Below are positions 45,948 through 55,604 of a DNA stretch of 64,000 nucleotides, one piece after another. This DNA is from Bacillota bacterium (lineage in GTDB: Bacteria; Bacillota; Clostridia; Lachnospirales; Lachnospiraceae): positions 124,001 through 188,000 of the forward strand of contig JAEZMV010000018.1 of the NCBI GenBank assembly GCA_023414875.1. The letters run 5' to 3'. The notes under the pieces are model-generated. The model ran no database searches. It was not told the origin of the DNA and saw only the letters and a list, made by a program, of their open reading frames with translations. The position numbers and the translations under genes are program-made. How positions within the stretch are numbered: the stretch's first letter is position 1; each line of letters begins with the position of its first letter.

Positions 45948-46298
45948 ATGAGGCGGTTAATTGTATGCTTATGTATTTTACTGGGGATATTCGCTCCTAA
46001 AAGCCAAATGAGCAGAGAGATATCTCCGATGGAGGCTCTAGATTTGGTGAAGGAGCATTACGCTGCTAATTTTGATAAAGTATATAAAAATAACTTGATG
46101 GAAGAATATTATTATCAATTACCACAAGCTGAATTTTATCTGGTGAATGAAGGTACTGATGAAAAGAATCAAAGCTATGTAATTCATCTTTATGAATTTG
46201 TTCTTGACGAAGCAGATACAGGTATCGGGCACTTTGTTACCTATGGTTGGTATTCGGTCGATAAGGAAAGTGGCTCAATAAGAGAGCAAACACAATAA
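45948..46298 (+). CDS. Small exported protein, unknown
   Basis: 116 residues: N-terminal signal peptide (RRLIVCLCILLGIFA), then a compact acidic domain ending GWYSVDKESGSIREQ, a finish resembling PepSY-like or DUF-type domains that end with a conserved W/Y-x-V-D-x-x-T/S-G. Function unknown. It lies 120 nt downstream of dinB in the same direction and convergent with the MATE gene. Confidence 0.65.
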   Translation: MRRLIVCLCILLGIFAPKSQMSREISPMEALDLVKEHYAANFDKVYKNNLMEEYYYQLPQAEFYLVNEGTDEKNQSYVIHLYEFVLDEADTGIGHFVTYGWYSVDKESGSIREQTQ

Positions 46299-46335
46299 GA
46301 AATGCCCAAGTAGCAGCTAGGTAAAATTGCAGGTA

Positions 46336-47736
46336 TCAGAGGGAAATCCCTGCCCACTTACCGCTGGAAAAGCGTTTGTAGCTGGATATTAAGCGAAAAC
46401 ATTGATCTACTAATAGAGCAACCCAGGCACCGTATAATCCTAACCCCAACGGAAAACATAATAACCAGGTTAATAAGGGACGAACGAGAGCAACACTAAT
46501 CAGAGAGGTAACAGCTACATAAGCTGTGTCACCTGCTCCTCGTAAACAACCGGATAAAACGACCTGAGAGGTTTGCATGTGGGTTCCAAGCGCAGCTAAA
46601 ATCATGATATTAGCACCGAGAGCTATAATTGGAGCTTCATCACTAAACAGCGACACCAGAAAGCTTCTTCCAAACAGAAAAACCAGAAATATAATACAGG
46701 ATATCATAAAAGCCAGACGCTGACCGGTTTTACCATATACAATGGATAAATCCGGTCTTTTTGCACCCATATTCTGACCGACCAAAGCGGAGGCGGCAAT
46801 GGATAATCCATCACCAAAACAAAAAGAAAGTGTTAATATATTCATACAAATCATATGAGTGGCAAATTCAGTAGTTCCAAGCCTTGCAATGATTGCGGCA
46901 TAGGCAAGGAAACCGATTCGCAGAAACACCTGTTCCACAAATGCACTGCTGCTTACCTTAAAAATCGGTTGCAGTAGCTTCTTATGTAAGTACCAGCCTG
47001 CTTTATAGTGAAAGGATAGATAACCATTTCTGTTAAATAATGTAATTAGAGAAATGCAGAAGGCTACAAATGCTCCCATCGCTGTTGCAATAGCTGCTCC
47101 TTTGACTCCCAGCTGGGGGAAACTGCCGATACCATTAATCAGTAGATAGTTGAAAATGATATTAATAACATTACTGATTACATTCGTAATTAAGGAGATA
47201 CGAGTTTTACCACAGCCACGTTGGGCTGCATTTATTGTAAGATTTAGAGCTGTGAACGGTATACTGAACATAAGAACGCGAAAATAAATCATAGCATCGG
47301 ATAGATAGGATTTCTGTGCCCCTGCTAATAAAAGAATAGGTTTGGCATATAGATATCCTAGCAAGGAAACGAGTAGTGATATGGCTGTACAGAGAATTAT
47401 CCCCGCTCGAATTGTACGATTTGCTTCTTTTTGATTATTCTGTCCCTTTCTTCGGGCGGTAACAGCAGTGATCCCGGTATTCAGAGAGAAAATCATTGCA
47501 AGCAGTACGAATTTAGGTTGATTGGTAATACCGACTGCATTGATGGCGTCTTTCCCAAGTGTTCCTACCATCATCGTATCAACGGCTCCGATTGTTGCTA
47601 CCAATAAAGCTTCCAAAGCAGACGGCCAGGCTATTTTATAAAAATTATGATAAGCGTCTTTAGAAGACGGTAATGTACCCAACACCTGTGATTCTTTTAG
47701 CATTTTGTCTACAGCTAGATATTTTATTATGTTCAA
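46336..47736 (-). CDS. MATE-family multidrug/sodium antiporter
   Basis: 466 residues with about 12 hydrophobic spans in two homologous halves, as in NorM/DinF-like MATE exporters. WPSALEALLVATIGAVDTMM near residue 35 is the typical TM1. The start is taken as TTG 47736 behind GGGAG; ATG 47703 is the next option but has no RBS. Exports organic cations or metabolites using Na+ or H+. Substrate unknown. Confidence 0.88.
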   Translation of the reverse strand: MNIIKYLAVDKMLKESQVLGTLPSSKDAYHNFYKIAWPSALEALLVATIGAVDTMMVGTLGKDAINAVGITNQPKFVLLAMIFSLNTGITAVTARRKGQNNQKEANRTIRAGIILCTAISLLVSLLGYLYAKPILLLAGAQKSYLSDAMIYFRVLMFSIPFTALNLTINAAQRGCGKTRISLITNVISNVINIIFNYLLINGIGSFPQLGVKGAAIATAMGAFVAFCISLITLFNRNGYLSFHYKAGWYLHKKLLQPIFKVSSSAFVEQVFLRIGFLAYAAIIARLGTTEFATHMICMNILTLSFCFGDGLSIAASALVGQNMGAKRPDLSIVYGKTGQRLAFMISCIIFLVFLFGRSFLVSLFSDEAPIIALGANIMILAALGTHMQTSQVVLSGCLRGAGDTAYVAVTSLISVALVRPLLTWLLCFPLGLGLYGAWVALLVDQCFRLISSYKRFSSGKWAGISL

Positions 47737-47886
47737 TTAGACCAACTCCCATTCTTATGTGAAAAGACCGATATTGTGATTATAACACCAATCATCAGGA
47801 AATCAAATATATAGTTTTTTGAAATTATTGGTATAGAATACATCGTTTTTATGCATTATATCAAATGGTAATAAAGGAAACGTTGA

Positions 47887-47915
47887 TTGCCTTTTTACTC
47901 AAAATATGCTAAAAT
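47887..47915 (+). promoter_or_regulatory. Predicted deoD promoter
   Basis: TTGCCT at 47887-47892, 17-nt spacer, TAAAAT at 47910-47915 with an upstream TG (extended -10). Confidence 0.5.
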
Positions 47916-47985
47916 TACACAATAAATAAAAACAATCTAGTCTATAAATGACTAAGAATGAAATATATTATAGGAGGATAATACG

Positions 47986-48693
47986 ATGAGTATACCAACC
48001 CCACACAATGAAGCAAAAATTGGAGATATTGCTAAGACCGTGCTAATGCCCGGTGATCCACTCAGAGCTAAGTTCATTGCCGAAACCTATCTTGAGGATG
48101 TGGTTTGTTTTAATAACGTTAGAAATATGTTGGGCTATACAGGTACCTATAATGGCAAGAAGGTATCGGTGATGGGAGGCGGAATGGGTATGCCCTCAAT
48201 CGGCATCTATTCGTATGAGCTTTTTCACTTTTATGATGTGGATAACATCATCCGAATCGGCTCCGCCGGTGGAATTGCTGAAGATGTAAAGCTTCGCGAT
48301 ATTGTTATTGGTATGGGTGCTTCCACTAATTCTAATTATGCTGCTCAATATCAGTTACCCGGAACTTATGCGCCCATTGCAGACTTTGGACTTCTTCGTC
48401 AAGCGGTTGAGGCAGCTGATAGGATGAAGATAAAAACTGTAGTAGGAAATGTGCTTTCTTCCGATACCTTTTATGATGATAACAAGGATGCAAATACTCT
48501 ATGGCGTAAAATGAATATACTTGCGGTAGAGATGGAAGCAGCGGCTCTCTATATGAATGCTGCCAGAGCAGGCAAGAAAGCATTATGCATCCTGACAATA
48601 TCAGATCATGTATTTACCGGGGAATCCCTGTCTGCGGAAGACAGACAGCTCACCTTTAGAGACATGATGGAGATTGCACTGGAAATAGCATAA
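47986..48693 (+). CDS. deoD: Purine nucleoside phosphorylase, DeoD type
   Basis: 235 residues of the hexameric DeoD class. Cleaves purine (deoxy)nucleosides with phosphate. Motifs: PGDPLRAKFIAE, IRIGSAGGI and EMEAAALYM. RBS GGAGG. Followed 22 nt later by deoC, giving a path from deoxynucleosides to glyceraldehyde 3-phosphate and acetaldehyde. Confidence 0.95.
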   Translation: MSIPTPHNEAKIGDIAKTVLMPGDPLRAKFIAETYLEDVVCFNNVRNMLGYTGTYNGKKVSVMGGGMGMPSIGIYSYELFHFYDVDNIIRIGSAGGIAEDVKLRDIVIGMGASTNSNYAAQYQLPGTYAPIADFGLLRQAVEAADRMKIKTVVGNVLSSDTFYDDNKDANTLWRKMNILAVEMEAAALYMNAARAGKKALCILTISDHVFTGESLSAEDRQLTFRDMMEIALEIA

Positions 48694-48715
48694 ACCTAAG
48701 AAAGGAATGTTAATA

Positions 48716-49381
48716 ATGGAAAAAAGATTAATATTTGAGAAGGTAGACCATACTTTGTTAAACCAAACAGCAACCTGGGAGGAGATAAAGCAAATCTGTG
48801 ATGATGCCATTCTTTACGGTGTAGCATCAGTCTGTATCCCACCTTCCTATGTGAAGCAGGTTAAGGAGTATGTTAAGGATAAAATGGCTGTTTGCACAGT
48901 AATTGGTTTTCCTAACGGATATAATACAACTGCCGTTAAGGTATATGAGACCAAGGATGCCATTGCAAATGGTGCTGACGAGATTGATATGGTTATTAAT
49001 CTCGGATTATTAAAGGATAAAAAATACGATCAAATTCTTGATGAAATAAAGCAGCTTAAGGTAGCCTGCGGTGAAAAGATACTCAAGGTTATCATTGAAA
49101 CCTGCCTGCTTACCGAAGAAGAGAAAATCAAAATGTGCGATATTGTTACCAGATCCGGCGCAGACTTTATCAAGACCTCTACCGGATTTTCAACCGCCGG
49201 AGCAACCTTTGAGGATGTTGATATATTCGCAAAGCATGTGGGTAAAGAGGTTAAAATAAAGGCTGCCGGTGGAATTTCGTCCTTTGAGGATGCTGAGAAG
49301 TTTATCGAACTGGGTGCCTCCAGACTCGGAACCAGCAGAATTGTTAAGCTTGCTAAAAATCAACAGGGTACAGGTTACTAA
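48716..49381 (+). CDS. deoC: Deoxyribose-phosphate aldolase
   Basis: 221 residues, class I aldolase. The Schiff-base lysine is K153 in FIKTSTGFSTAGAT, with a second conserved lysine in IKAAGGI. Splits deoxyribose 5-phosphate into glyceraldehyde 3-phosphate and acetaldehyde. ATG 48716 preferred over ATG 48707, which directly abuts the AAAGGA site. Operon partner of deoD. Confidence 0.95.
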   Translation: MEKRLIFEKVDHTLLNQTATWEEIKQICDDAILYGVASVCIPPSYVKQVKEYVKDKMAVCTVIGFPNGYNTTAVKVYETKDAIANGADEIDMVINLGLLKDKKYDQILDEIKQLKVACGEKILKVIIETCLLTEEEKIKMCDIVTRSGADFIKTSTGFSTAGATFEDVDIFAKHVGKEVKIKAAGGISSFEDAEKFIELGASRLGTSRIVKLAKNQQGTGY

Positions 49382-49474
49382 TTCAAGCTAAAAGAAGTAA
49401 GTCATAATTAATGAAACATTTTAATAAATATAAATAAACTTTAGCGAAACTTAAAATTAAGCAAACTTAATTAA

Positions 49475-49597
49475 TGTGATGTAGTCACTCATTCGATGAG
49501 CAACTGTATGAGAGTCGTAACGTACTTCTTCCAAGCGCTGCATTTTGCAGCGCTTTGCGGAACAGCGTGTTGCGAATGAATGAGTTATTGCATCACA
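49475..49597. repeat. 123-nt structured intergenic element between deoC and cdd
   Basis: Outer arms 49475-49481 and 49591-49597 pair, continued by ACTCATTCG against CGAATGAATGAGT. At the centre is a perfect 9-bp stem 49534-49542 with 49546-49554 (AGCGCTGCA). No coding potential seen in 49382-49696 otherwise. Confidence 0.6.
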
Positions 49598-49696
49598 TGT
49601 TTAAGAACATTATTGTGCAAATTTATGAAGGGTACACTGTAGGTGACCTTTTGACACTCTAATCCTAAAATAATTCTTTTCAGGGAGGTTTTGTTT

Positions 49697-50206
49697 ATGA
49701 ATCAGCAAAATAATGGATTACAGGAAAATGAACAAAAGAATAGCCTAATTCCCCGGGAAAGAGGGGAGTTGATGACGAAAGAAGGAATAGTCAGCCACTC
49801 AGTAGCAAAAAACCTGATCAGAGATGCGATCGAGGGAATGAAGCAGTCGTATTCCCCTTATTCTCATCTACAGGTGGGTGCAGCACTCCTAACGAAACAT
49901 AAGAAGGTATATAAGGGCTGTAATATAGAAAATGCTGCATATGGTCCTACGAACTGTGCGGAACGAACAGCATTTTTTAAAGCACTTAGTGAAGGTGAAA
50001 GAGAGTTTTCCGCTATCGCAATTGTAGGAGGTAAAAACGGTCTGATTACCGATTATTGCCCGCCCTGTGGCGTTTGCCGACAGGTAATCCGCGAGTTTGT
50101 GGACCCTAAGAACTTTCTTGTGATACTGGCAAGATCGGAAGAGGATTATGTTGTATTTCTTCTGGAGGAATTGCTTCCTTTAAGCTTTGGGCCAGAAAAT
50201 ATATAG
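49697..50206 (+). CDS. cdd: Cytidine deaminase
   Basis: 169 residues from ATG 49697 (RBS GGAGG, 8 nt). The family is usually about 130-145 residues; ATG 49772, behind GAGGGGAG, would give 144 and is a real alternative, leaving the first 25 polar residues in doubt. Zinc ligands are in CAERTAFF and PCGVCRQ; N-terminal SPYSHLQVGAA is typical of the tetrameric form. Deaminates (deoxy)cytidine to (deoxy)uridine, in keeping with the deoD-deoC neighbours. Confidence 0.94.
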   Translation: MNQQNNGLQENEQKNSLIPRERGELMTKEGIVSHSVAKNLIRDAIEGMKQSYSPYSHLQVGAALLTKHKKVYKGCNIENAAYGPTNCAERTAFFKALSEGEREFSAIAIVGGKNGLITDYCPPCGVCRQVIREFVDPKNFLVILARSEEDYVVFLLEELLPLSFGPENI

Positions 50207-50221
50207 TAAAGAGGTAATATC

Positions 50222-51193
50222 ATGATCTATACGGTAACATTTAACCCTTCCTTGGATTATGTGGTACGGGTTACTGAATTTGAGCTTGGTAATTTACATA
50301 GAGCGCATTCGGAGGACCTGTTCGTTGGGGGGAAGGGTATTAATGTATCGACCGTACTCCATAGGCTTGGAGTTGAAAGTGTTGCACTAGGTTTTACTGC
50401 CGGATTTACAGGAAACGAAATCATCCGCCGGTTGAACGATATGGCGATAAACTCTGATTTTATAGTACTGGAGCATGGAATATCCCGGATCAATATGAAA
50501 TTAAAGACAGGCGATAATTTAGAAACCGAAATTAATGGTCAGGGACCGGACATCAGTCAGATTGAACTGGAGTATTTTTTTGACAGGTTATGTAACCTGC
50601 AAAGAGGAGATTTTCTCGTGTTGTCTGGAAGTGTACCCAAGAGCCTGTCAAATGCAGAGCTGATATACAGTGAAATCTGCACAAGAGTTGAACAAAAAGG
50701 TATCAGACTGATTATTGATGCGGAAGGTGATTTATTACGTAATACATTAATAAATAAGCCATTTTTAATTAAGCCTAATCTAGCGGAATTAGAGAAGCTA
50801 TTCGGACAAGTGCTTACCAGTGAGCAGGAGATCATATACTGTGCAAGAAAGCTTCAGAAGGAGGGTGCGATCAATGTAATGATCTCACTGGCCGGTGATG
50901 GAGCAATTTTAGTGGACGAGCATGGAATACATCATAAGCAGCCGGCTCCGAAAGGTAAGGTTGTTAATTCTGTAGGAGCAGGAGATTCCATGATAGCTGG
51001 TTTTTTGGCGTATCTGGCTAAGCTTAACCCGGAGGGTGAAGTATATTTCCAATCAGAGGATTATAAAAATGCCCTAATAGCAGGAGTGGCAGCCGGTAGT
51101 GCAGGGGCATTTTCAGCCGGGTTACCGGATAAATTCATGATAGATCAGGTTTATCAAGATATAACAGCGAATTTACAGAAGCTTTTATCTTAA
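50222..51193 (+). CDS. PfkB-family sugar kinase, 1-phosphofructokinase type
   Basis: 323 residues of the ribokinase/PfkB fold. N-terminal TFNPSLDYVV and GGKGINVSTVLHRLG and C-terminal VNSVGAGDSMIAGF (catalytic Asp) match the FruK/LacC branch. Phosphorylates fructose 1-phosphate or tagatose 6-phosphate; no PTS or fruR gene is next to it. It starts 16 nt after cdd, so it joins the nucleoside operon, which is an unusual place for FruK. Confidence 0.85.
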   Translation: MIYTVTFNPSLDYVVRVTEFELGNLHRAHSEDLFVGGKGINVSTVLHRLGVESVALGFTAGFTGNEIIRRLNDMAINSDFIVLEHGISRINMKLKTGDNLETEINGQGPDISQIELEYFFDRLCNLQRGDFLVLSGSVPKSLSNAELIYSEICTRVEQKGIRLIIDAEGDLLRNTLINKPFLIKPNLAELEKLFGQVLTSEQEIIYCARKLQKEGAINVMISLAGDGAILVDEHGIHHKQPAPKGKVVNSVGAGDSMIAGFLAYLAKLNPEGEVYFQSEDYKNALIAGVAAGSAGAFSAGLPDKFMIDQVYQDITANLQKLLS

Positions 51194-51397
51194 AACGAAG
51201 CAGAACTTGAAGACCAATCTAGACTATATTTATCGCTATAACGCAAGCAGTTATTATACAATGAATAATTAGTATTAGATATTATTATGAATAAACATGC
51301 ATTATCTTGGTATTTTTACTTCCATATAATATTCTTATATGTTATACTATACGATAAATGTTAGATACAGTAATTAAACCGGAAAGGAAATGAAAAA

Positions 51398-52636
51398 ATG
51401 TATTCATTTGAAGATGTAAAAGCATTCGATCCTGAGTTAGCAGAAGCAATGTCTCTGGAGATAGGCAGACAGAATGACCATATTGAGTTGATTGCTTCCG
51501 AAAACTTTGTTAGTAAAGCAGTAATGGCGGCTATGGGCAGTCAGTTAACCAACAAATACGCCGAAGGATATCCCGGAAAGAGATATTATGGAGGCTGCGA
51601 ATATGTAGATCTCGCTGAGAACCTTGCAATTGATAGAGCAAAACAATTATTTGGCTGCACCTATGCTAATGTTCAGCCGCATTCCGGAGCACAGGCTAAT
51701 ATGGCTGTATTTTTCGCGTTATTAAAACCGGGTGATACTGTGCTTGGTATGAACCTTGCCCATGGTGGACATTTAACACATGGAAGCCCTGTAAATATGA
51801 GCGGAAGCTACTTTAACATTGTTCCGTACGGAGTGAATGATCAGGGTTTTATTGATTATGATAATTTGAGAATGATTGCAAAGGAAAGCAAGCCGAAGCT
51901 TATCATAGCCGGTGCGAGTGCCTATGCAAGGAAAATAGATTTTAAGATCTTCAGAGAAATTGCAGATGAAGTTGGAGCATTTTTGATGGTAGATATGGCA
52001 CACATTGCTGGATTAGTAGCAGCCGGTTACCATGAAAGCCCGATTCCTTATGCTCATGTAACTACCACCACCACGCATAAAACCCTCAGAGGACCTAGAG
52101 GTGGTATGATCCTATCCAGTGCTGAGTTTGCAGAGGAATATAAATTAAATAAAGCTGTTTTCCCCGGTATACAGGGTGGACCATTGATGCATGTGATTGC
52201 AGCAAAAGCAGTCTGCTTTAAAGAAGCCTTAGATCCCGACTTTAAGGATTATGCAAGAAGAATTGTAGAGAATGCTCAGGCGCTTGCAGATGGTTTAATG
52301 AAGAGAGGCTTCAATCTCGTATCCGGAGGTACTGATAATCACTTAATGCTAGTAGACCTTCAGAATATGGGCGTAACCGGTAAAGATACCGAGAAGCTCT
52401 TAGATGCAGCGAATATCACCTGTAATAAGAACTCTGTTCCGAATGACCCTGCTTCACCGTTTGTTACCAGCGGTATCCGTCTTGGAACGGCAGCAGTGAC
52501 CACCAGAGGAATGAATACAGCAGATATGGATGTTATCGCGGAAGCAATTTACCTTCTTGTTAAGGATGTTGATGCTAATAAAGAAAAGGCCATGGCAATG
52601 GTAAAAACTTTAACGGAGAAATATCCATTATACTAA
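51398..52636 (+). CDS. glyA: Serine hydroxymethyltransferase
   Basis: 412 residues. Interconverts serine and glycine while loading one-carbon units on tetrahydrofolate. PLP lysine K228 is in TTTTHKTLRGPRGG; AEGYPGKRYYGGC is the folate-side motif. RBS GGAAAGGA. A possible promoter TTGGTA-17-TATTCT lies about 80 nt upstream. Own terminator follows. Confidence 0.97.
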   Translation: MYSFEDVKAFDPELAEAMSLEIGRQNDHIELIASENFVSKAVMAAMGSQLTNKYAEGYPGKRYYGGCEYVDLAENLAIDRAKQLFGCTYANVQPHSGAQANMAVFFALLKPGDTVLGMNLAHGGHLTHGSPVNMSGSYFNIVPYGVNDQGFIDYDNLRMIAKESKPKLIIAGASAYARKIDFKIFREIADEVGAFLMVDMAHIAGLVAAGYHESPIPYAHVTTTTTHKTLRGPRGGMILSSAEFAEEYKLNKAVFPGIQGGPLMHVIAAKAVCFKEALDPDFKDYARRIVENAQALADGLMKRGFNLVSGGTDNHLMLVDLQNMGVTGKDTEKLLDAANITCNKNSVPNDPASPFVTSGIRLGTAAVTTRGMNTADMDVIAEAIYLLVKDVDANKEKAMAMVKTLTEKYPLY

Positions 52637-52652
52637 GACTGATTGATTTGTT

Positions 52653-52702
52653 AAGACTGATTATGAACTCTGTAATATTAGGGGTTTTTAGTCAGTCTTT
52701 TT
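52653..52702 (+). terminator. Terminator of glyA
   Basis: AAGACTGA at 52653-52660 pairs with TCAGTCTT at 52692-52699, with weaker inner pairs, followed by a T run. Confidence 0.75.
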
Positions 52703-52842
52703 AAGTGATATGAGGATATATTAAAAACGGTAAAGTGTTAAAAGATGATAAATATTACTTATAATGTATCATATAGCACATTGCAGAGGGCGGGGTTAAC
52801 TGGTAAAATCTAATAAAGTATTATGATGGAGTGAAATACAAA

Positions 52843-54006
52843 ATGATTACGATATTACTCATAATTGTCTATATAGCATTTATCAGTCTGGGACTTCCGG
52901 ATTCAATGTTAGGAGCAGCATGGCCGACGATACAGCAGGATTTATCTTTACCGGTTGAAGGTGCCGGACTCATTTCTTTCATTATAGCCGGAGGAACGAT
53001 TGTATCCAGCCTATTAAGCGGTAAGCTGATTAAAAAATTAGGAACCGGAAAACTCACATTGATCAGTGTATTTATGACTGCATTACCTCTACTGGGCTAT
53101 TCCCTTAGTCATAATTATATCAGCCTATGCTTGCTTGGGATACCATTAGGTCTTGGCGCAGGGGCGGTTGATGCAGCATTAAATAACTTTATTGCTATGC
53201 ATTTTTCAGCCAGGCATATGAACTGGCTTCATTGTTTCTGGGGAGTTGGTGCAACTACGGGGCCGATTATTATGTCTTTAGCTATATCACGTAGTGGTAA
53301 GTGGCAGAATGGGTACCTGATCGTAGCTATCATTCAAATTGTATTAGTTATTACTTTACTGCTATCACTGCCAATCTGGAATAAGTTTAAGGACGATCAG
53401 ATAGAAGAGCAGGTTAAAATAGAGGAAAAGAATATCCCTATTATGCAATTACCGGGTGTTTTACCGGCAATGGTGAGTTTCTTCTGCTACTGTGCGCTGG
53501 AGGCCGCAGCAGGTCTGTGGGGAGCAAGCTATCTTGTACGGGCGAAAGGAATTCAGGAGGCGGTGGCTGCTGGTTGGGTTTCGATGTTTTATCTTGGAAT
53601 AACCATAGGAAGATTTATTAATGGACTATTTACCGTAAGATTTAGCAATGCCGTACTAGTACGCGCAGGTCAGGTTATCATAGGATTGGGAGCTCTGGTA
53701 TTAATGATTTTCACTCAGTATTATGCTAATCTATTCGGCTTAGTACTGATTGGTTTAGGATGTGCTCCAATTTATCCATCCATGCTCCATGAGACTCCGG
53801 TACGTTTTGGTAAGAATAATTCAGTCAGACTGATGGGTATACAGATGGCATTTGCCTATATCGGGACGACTCTGATCCCACCTTTACTTGGCTATATCAT
53901 GGGTAAGACAGGAATGGAGCTTTATCCGATATTTATTCTAATATTGTTGGTTATAATGATACTTGGCAGCGAGAGAGTAAACAAAATTGTGAAAAGGAGA
54001 GGTTAG
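52843..54006 (+). CDS. MFS transporter
   Basis: 387 residues with about 12 membrane spans, two halves joined by a charged loop (about 180-205). Starts MITILLIIVYIAFISLGLPDS, like the fucose/sugar or drug MFS families (FucP/YfkF type). ATG 52843 preferred to GTG 52831, which overlaps the GGAG site. No neighbour points to a substrate. Confidence 0.82.
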   Translation: MITILLIIVYIAFISLGLPDSMLGAAWPTIQQDLSLPVEGAGLISFIIAGGTIVSSLLSGKLIKKLGTGKLTLISVFMTALPLLGYSLSHNYISLCLLGIPLGLGAGAVDAALNNFIAMHFSARHMNWLHCFWGVGATTGPIIMSLAISRSGKWQNGYLIVAIIQIVLVITLLLSLPIWNKFKDDQIEEQVKIEEKNIPIMQLPGVLPAMVSFFCYCALEAAAGLWGASYLVRAKGIQEAVAAGWVSMFYLGITIGRFINGLFTVRFSNAVLVRAGQVIIGLGALVLMIFTQYYANLFGLVLIGLGCAPIYPSMLHETPVRFGKNNSVRLMGIQMAFAYIGTTLIPPLLGYIMGKTGMELYPIFILILLVIMILGSERVNKIVKRRG

Positions 54007-54251
54007 GATATCCTGACTTTAACTCTATAGGGCAACATCAGCGACGGCAGATGTACCGGTGGTGTCCGTCCTGCTTTGTGGCTGAAGCTGTAATGTGTTT
54101 GAAGCATAGCAAATATGCTCTAATGGTTTTTTGTTTATTGAGCTTATCTATCTTGCAAAAGTTATGTATCATCGTTATGAGTAGTAGCTTTACGCTATAG
54201 GGGTTACATAAAATATATTTTAAATATGACATGTAGTTGTCTAATTAATCA

Positions 54252-54260
54252 TGCTATAAT
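54252..54260 (+). promoter_or_regulatory. Extended -10 promoter for the PNPOx-fold gene
   Basis: TGCTATAAT (extended -10) 29 nt before the ATG; no good -35 box. The 220 nt back to the MFS gene hold no other gene. Confidence 0.5.
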
Positions 54261-54288
54261 GATGAAAAATTATGTAGGAGGAGTAAAG

Positions 54289-54780
54289 ATGAGCAGGTAC
54301 GAAGAAGGAATAAAATTAATTGAAGAAAGATGTGGCAACGGAAAAGATAATATTATCTCTCTCTCGACCATTGCAATGGAACCAAATGCTGACGGACAAC
54401 CCCGTCCTTATGTCCGTGATGTGGATGCTTATTATGAAGACGGCGTGTTTTATGTTACTTCTTGGGCAGAATCAACGAAAATTCAGCAGATAGCTCAAAA
54501 CAAAGAGGTAGCATTTTCAGTTTACTGCGAGTGGTTTTCCGGAAATGGAATTGGCGAAAATCTTGGATGGGTTTTAGACCCAAAAAACGCTGAGCTAAGG
54601 ATAAAGCTTCGTGAGGCATTTGCTAAATGGTACGACATCGCAAACAACGAACAGAATGAAAACTGCGTTATTTTGGCGATCCGCATCACAAGAGGCACAG
54701 TAATAAAAGATCACGGTGCAGAGCGTTATAATATAGACTTTGTGAATAAGATTGAGACTGAAGAAGGAAAAATTAGGTAA
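54289..54780 (+). CDS. Pyridoxamine 5'-phosphate oxidase-like (FMN-binding split barrel) protein
   Basis: 163 residues of the PNPOx-like split-barrel fold: N-terminal ISLSTI strand, GQPRPYVRDVDAYY, and VFYVTSWAESTK, the FMN phosphate-binding type segment. Such small proteins are flavin- or heme-dependent reductases, or uncharacterised. RBS AGGAGG (54276-54281) sets the start. Not vitamin B6 oxidase proper, since it lacks the full-length PdxH sequence. Confidence 0.75.
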   Translation: MSRYEEGIKLIEERCGNGKDNIISLSTIAMEPNADGQPRPYVRDVDAYYEDGVFYVTSWAESTKIQQIAQNKEVAFSVYCEWFSGNGIGENLGWVLDPKNAELRIKLREAFAKWYDIANNEQNENCVILAIRITRGTVIKDHGAERYNIDFVNKIETEEGKIR

Positions 54781-54832
54781 TGGATTAAGCCATATCTAAT
54801 ATGTATTTTCTTAAAAATATGCTATTCATAAT

Positions 54833-54867
54833 ACGGCTATATGATTTTTCAAAAATCATATAGCCGT
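54833..54867. terminator. 35-nt perfect palindrome between convergent genes
   Basis: ACGGCTATATGATTTTT and its exact complement flank a single C. It separates the PNPOx and HExxH genes and probably ends both transcripts; the A/T-rich centre supplies the only T run. Confidence 0.6.
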
Positions 54868-54896
54868 AAGTCAACAATCTGAGAGGTTAGGATTTC

Positions 54897-55337
54897 CTAA
54901 CCTCCGATTTCTTCATTCATCATTCTTTCAAGTCTTATAGTACTAGGCTTTTCTCCTCCACATACTTCAAGATATCCTTTCGTAAGATCCTCAACCGTAC
55001 TTTCCAGTTCTTTGAAGAAAGTATTCATGGCAAATTCTCTTTTGTTGTCTGTTTCTTCCTCGCCAAATACGATATTTACATATCCTTCAATCATTTGATC
55101 CATACCCCATAGTTTAAGGTGTATTAATTCATGGATAACAACTTCCTCCAGATTAGCTTCAGCGATATTATTATTAATCATAACGACAGCCATCTTATTA
55201 CTTTCATCAATTTTAATATCACCAGATTTTCTCCAATCAACCTCTACAATTTTAGAGAGGATATCCCAATCCCTTAATCTTAAGATACCTTGCCATTTTG
55301 AGATCAATTCATTTAACAGAATGTTATTGACTGACAT
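54897..55337 (-). CDS. Small HExxH putative metallopeptidase
   Basis: 146 residues. The zinc motif is H69-E70-L-I-H73 in VVIHELIHL, followed by an acidic helix. No signal peptide or membrane span, so cytoplasmic. It resembles short phage- and chromosome-encoded SprT/ImmA-like proteases in layout, but I cannot assign it to one family. Activity unknown. Confidence 0.6.
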   Translation of the reverse strand: MSVNNILLNELISKWQGILRLRDWDILSKIVEVDWRKSGDIKIDESNKMAVVMINNNIAEANLEEVVIHELIHLKLWGMDQMIEGYVNIVFGEEETDNKREFAMNTFFKELESTVEDLTKGYLEVCGGEKPSTIRLERMMNEEIGG

Positions 55338-55604
55338 ACTTCCTCCTGAATCCTTATTATTTACTTTCTAATATTTTACCATAATAATGTAAAAATTTCA
55401 CAGAAAGTTTTTAAGTAATAATGAATGCTATCATTTATATGTAATGATATAAAGGTAATAATATAACTTCATCATAGCATGTAGTACCTTTTCTTGGAAC
55501 ATTGCTGTGACAGTTTGGTAAAATTCTAAAAAAATAGTGAATTTATAGAGAATTATATGGTAAAGTAATAATGGACAACCACAATATGGAAGAGGGCTTA
55601 ATGT

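Noticed and set aside
47869..47890. Catabolite control (cre) site near deoD
   Set aside because: Only the central AAACG core matches; outer positions do not.
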